From NCBI RefSeq assembly GCF_002258215.1, contig NZ_NEFY01000004.1, forward strand, positions 1 to 64,000: a stretch of DNA of 64,000 nucleotides. Direction: 5' to 3'. A program made the translations under genes and the position numbers. Position 1 is the stretch's first letter; every line of letters begins with the position of its first letter. The notes below the pieces were generated by a model, which was not told the origin of the DNA, made no database searches, and saw only the letters and a list, made by a program, of their open reading frames with translations. Origin of the DNA: Marinobacter vinifirmus. GTDB lineage: Bacteria; Pseudomonadota; Gammaproteobacteria; Pseudomonadales; Oleiphilaceae. Positions 63,880 to 64,000 of this stretch are shown piece by piece.

Positions 63880-64000
63880 ATGGATGTTGCAGCCTATATG
63901 GCGGAGCTTGGCCAACAGGCCAGGGTCGCCTCAAGAGAAGTCGCCCGTTCGGCAACCGCCGTGCGCAACCAGGCCCTGCTGGCAACAGCGGAAGCACTGG
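63880..64000 (+). CDS. proA: Gamma-glutamyl phosphate reductase ProA (5' part)
   Basis: Proline synthesis, reduces glutamyl 5-phosphate to the semialdehyde. Only the first 40 codons are in the window (MDVAAYMAELGQQARVASRE), truncated by the window edge. The start, AAYMAELGQQARVASREVA, matches the typical ProA N-terminus. AAAAGG lies before the ATG. Divergent from the GGDEF operon. Confidence 0.85.
   Translation, partial: MDVAAYMAELGQQARVASREVARSATAVRNQALLATAEAL

Overview
This window is a core-genome stretch of a gammaproteobacterium with moderately high GC. Gene order and protein sequences look like a marine Pseudomonadales/Alteromonadales relative such as Marinobacter. The genus is inferred from recall; no search was run. 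I found no phage, insertion sequence, CRISPR array, tRNA or island of clearly foreign composition, and no candidate for a wholly new multi-gene system.

Layout. Bases 1-3177 are the end of a ribosomal RNA operon: 23S inside its complementary processing flanks, 5S and a terminator. Then come leuA; a divergent DNA polymerase III psi (holD) candidate with rimI, prfC and tatD; rplM-rpsI behind a strong promoter and long leader; petABC (cytochrome bc1); and sspA-sspB. On the minus strand lpoA-yraN-diaA faces away from rsmI-rnpB. From 18.1 to 36.3 kb lies the division and cell wall (dcw) cluster, mraZ-rsmH-ftsL-ftsI-murE-murF-mraY-murD-ftsW-murG-murC-ddl-ftsQ-ftsA-ftsZ-lpxC, led by a near-consensus promoter and four MraZ-type boxes at exact 10-base spacing. 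Next are dciA (minus), a membrane M23 peptidase, secA, argJ, a Nudix/ThiE-like fusion, moaC and ribA. The minus-strand isoprenoid genes xseB-ispA-dxs follow.

From 47.5 kb to the end the content is more mixed: an NRDE protein, a TauE/SafE permease, lgt-thyA-folA, a DEAD-box helicase, a TesB-like thioesterase, a haloalkane dehalogenase homologue with asparagine at the nucleophile position, an 82-residue cysteine-rich protein, an unrecognised protein, an AI-2E family permease, a secreted peptidoglycan-binding-like protein, ilvD, a LON-domain protein, an operon of two degenerate GGDEF membrane proteins with a DedA-PAP2 fusion, and the start of proA.

The genes form conserved housekeeping modules: precursor synthesis and envelope growth (dcw, lpoA, lgt, lpxC, M23, dxs/ispA), replication and nucleotide supply (holD, dciA, diaA, thyA, folA), translation (rRNA, rplM-rpsI, prfC, rimI, rsmH, rsmI, rnpB) and respiration (petABC). 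The best leads are the Asn-nucleophile dehalogenase homologue, a 28-bp perfect inverted repeat with nested hairpins between thyA and folA, the cysteine-rich small protein, the paired degenerate GGDEF proteins and the divergent HolD.
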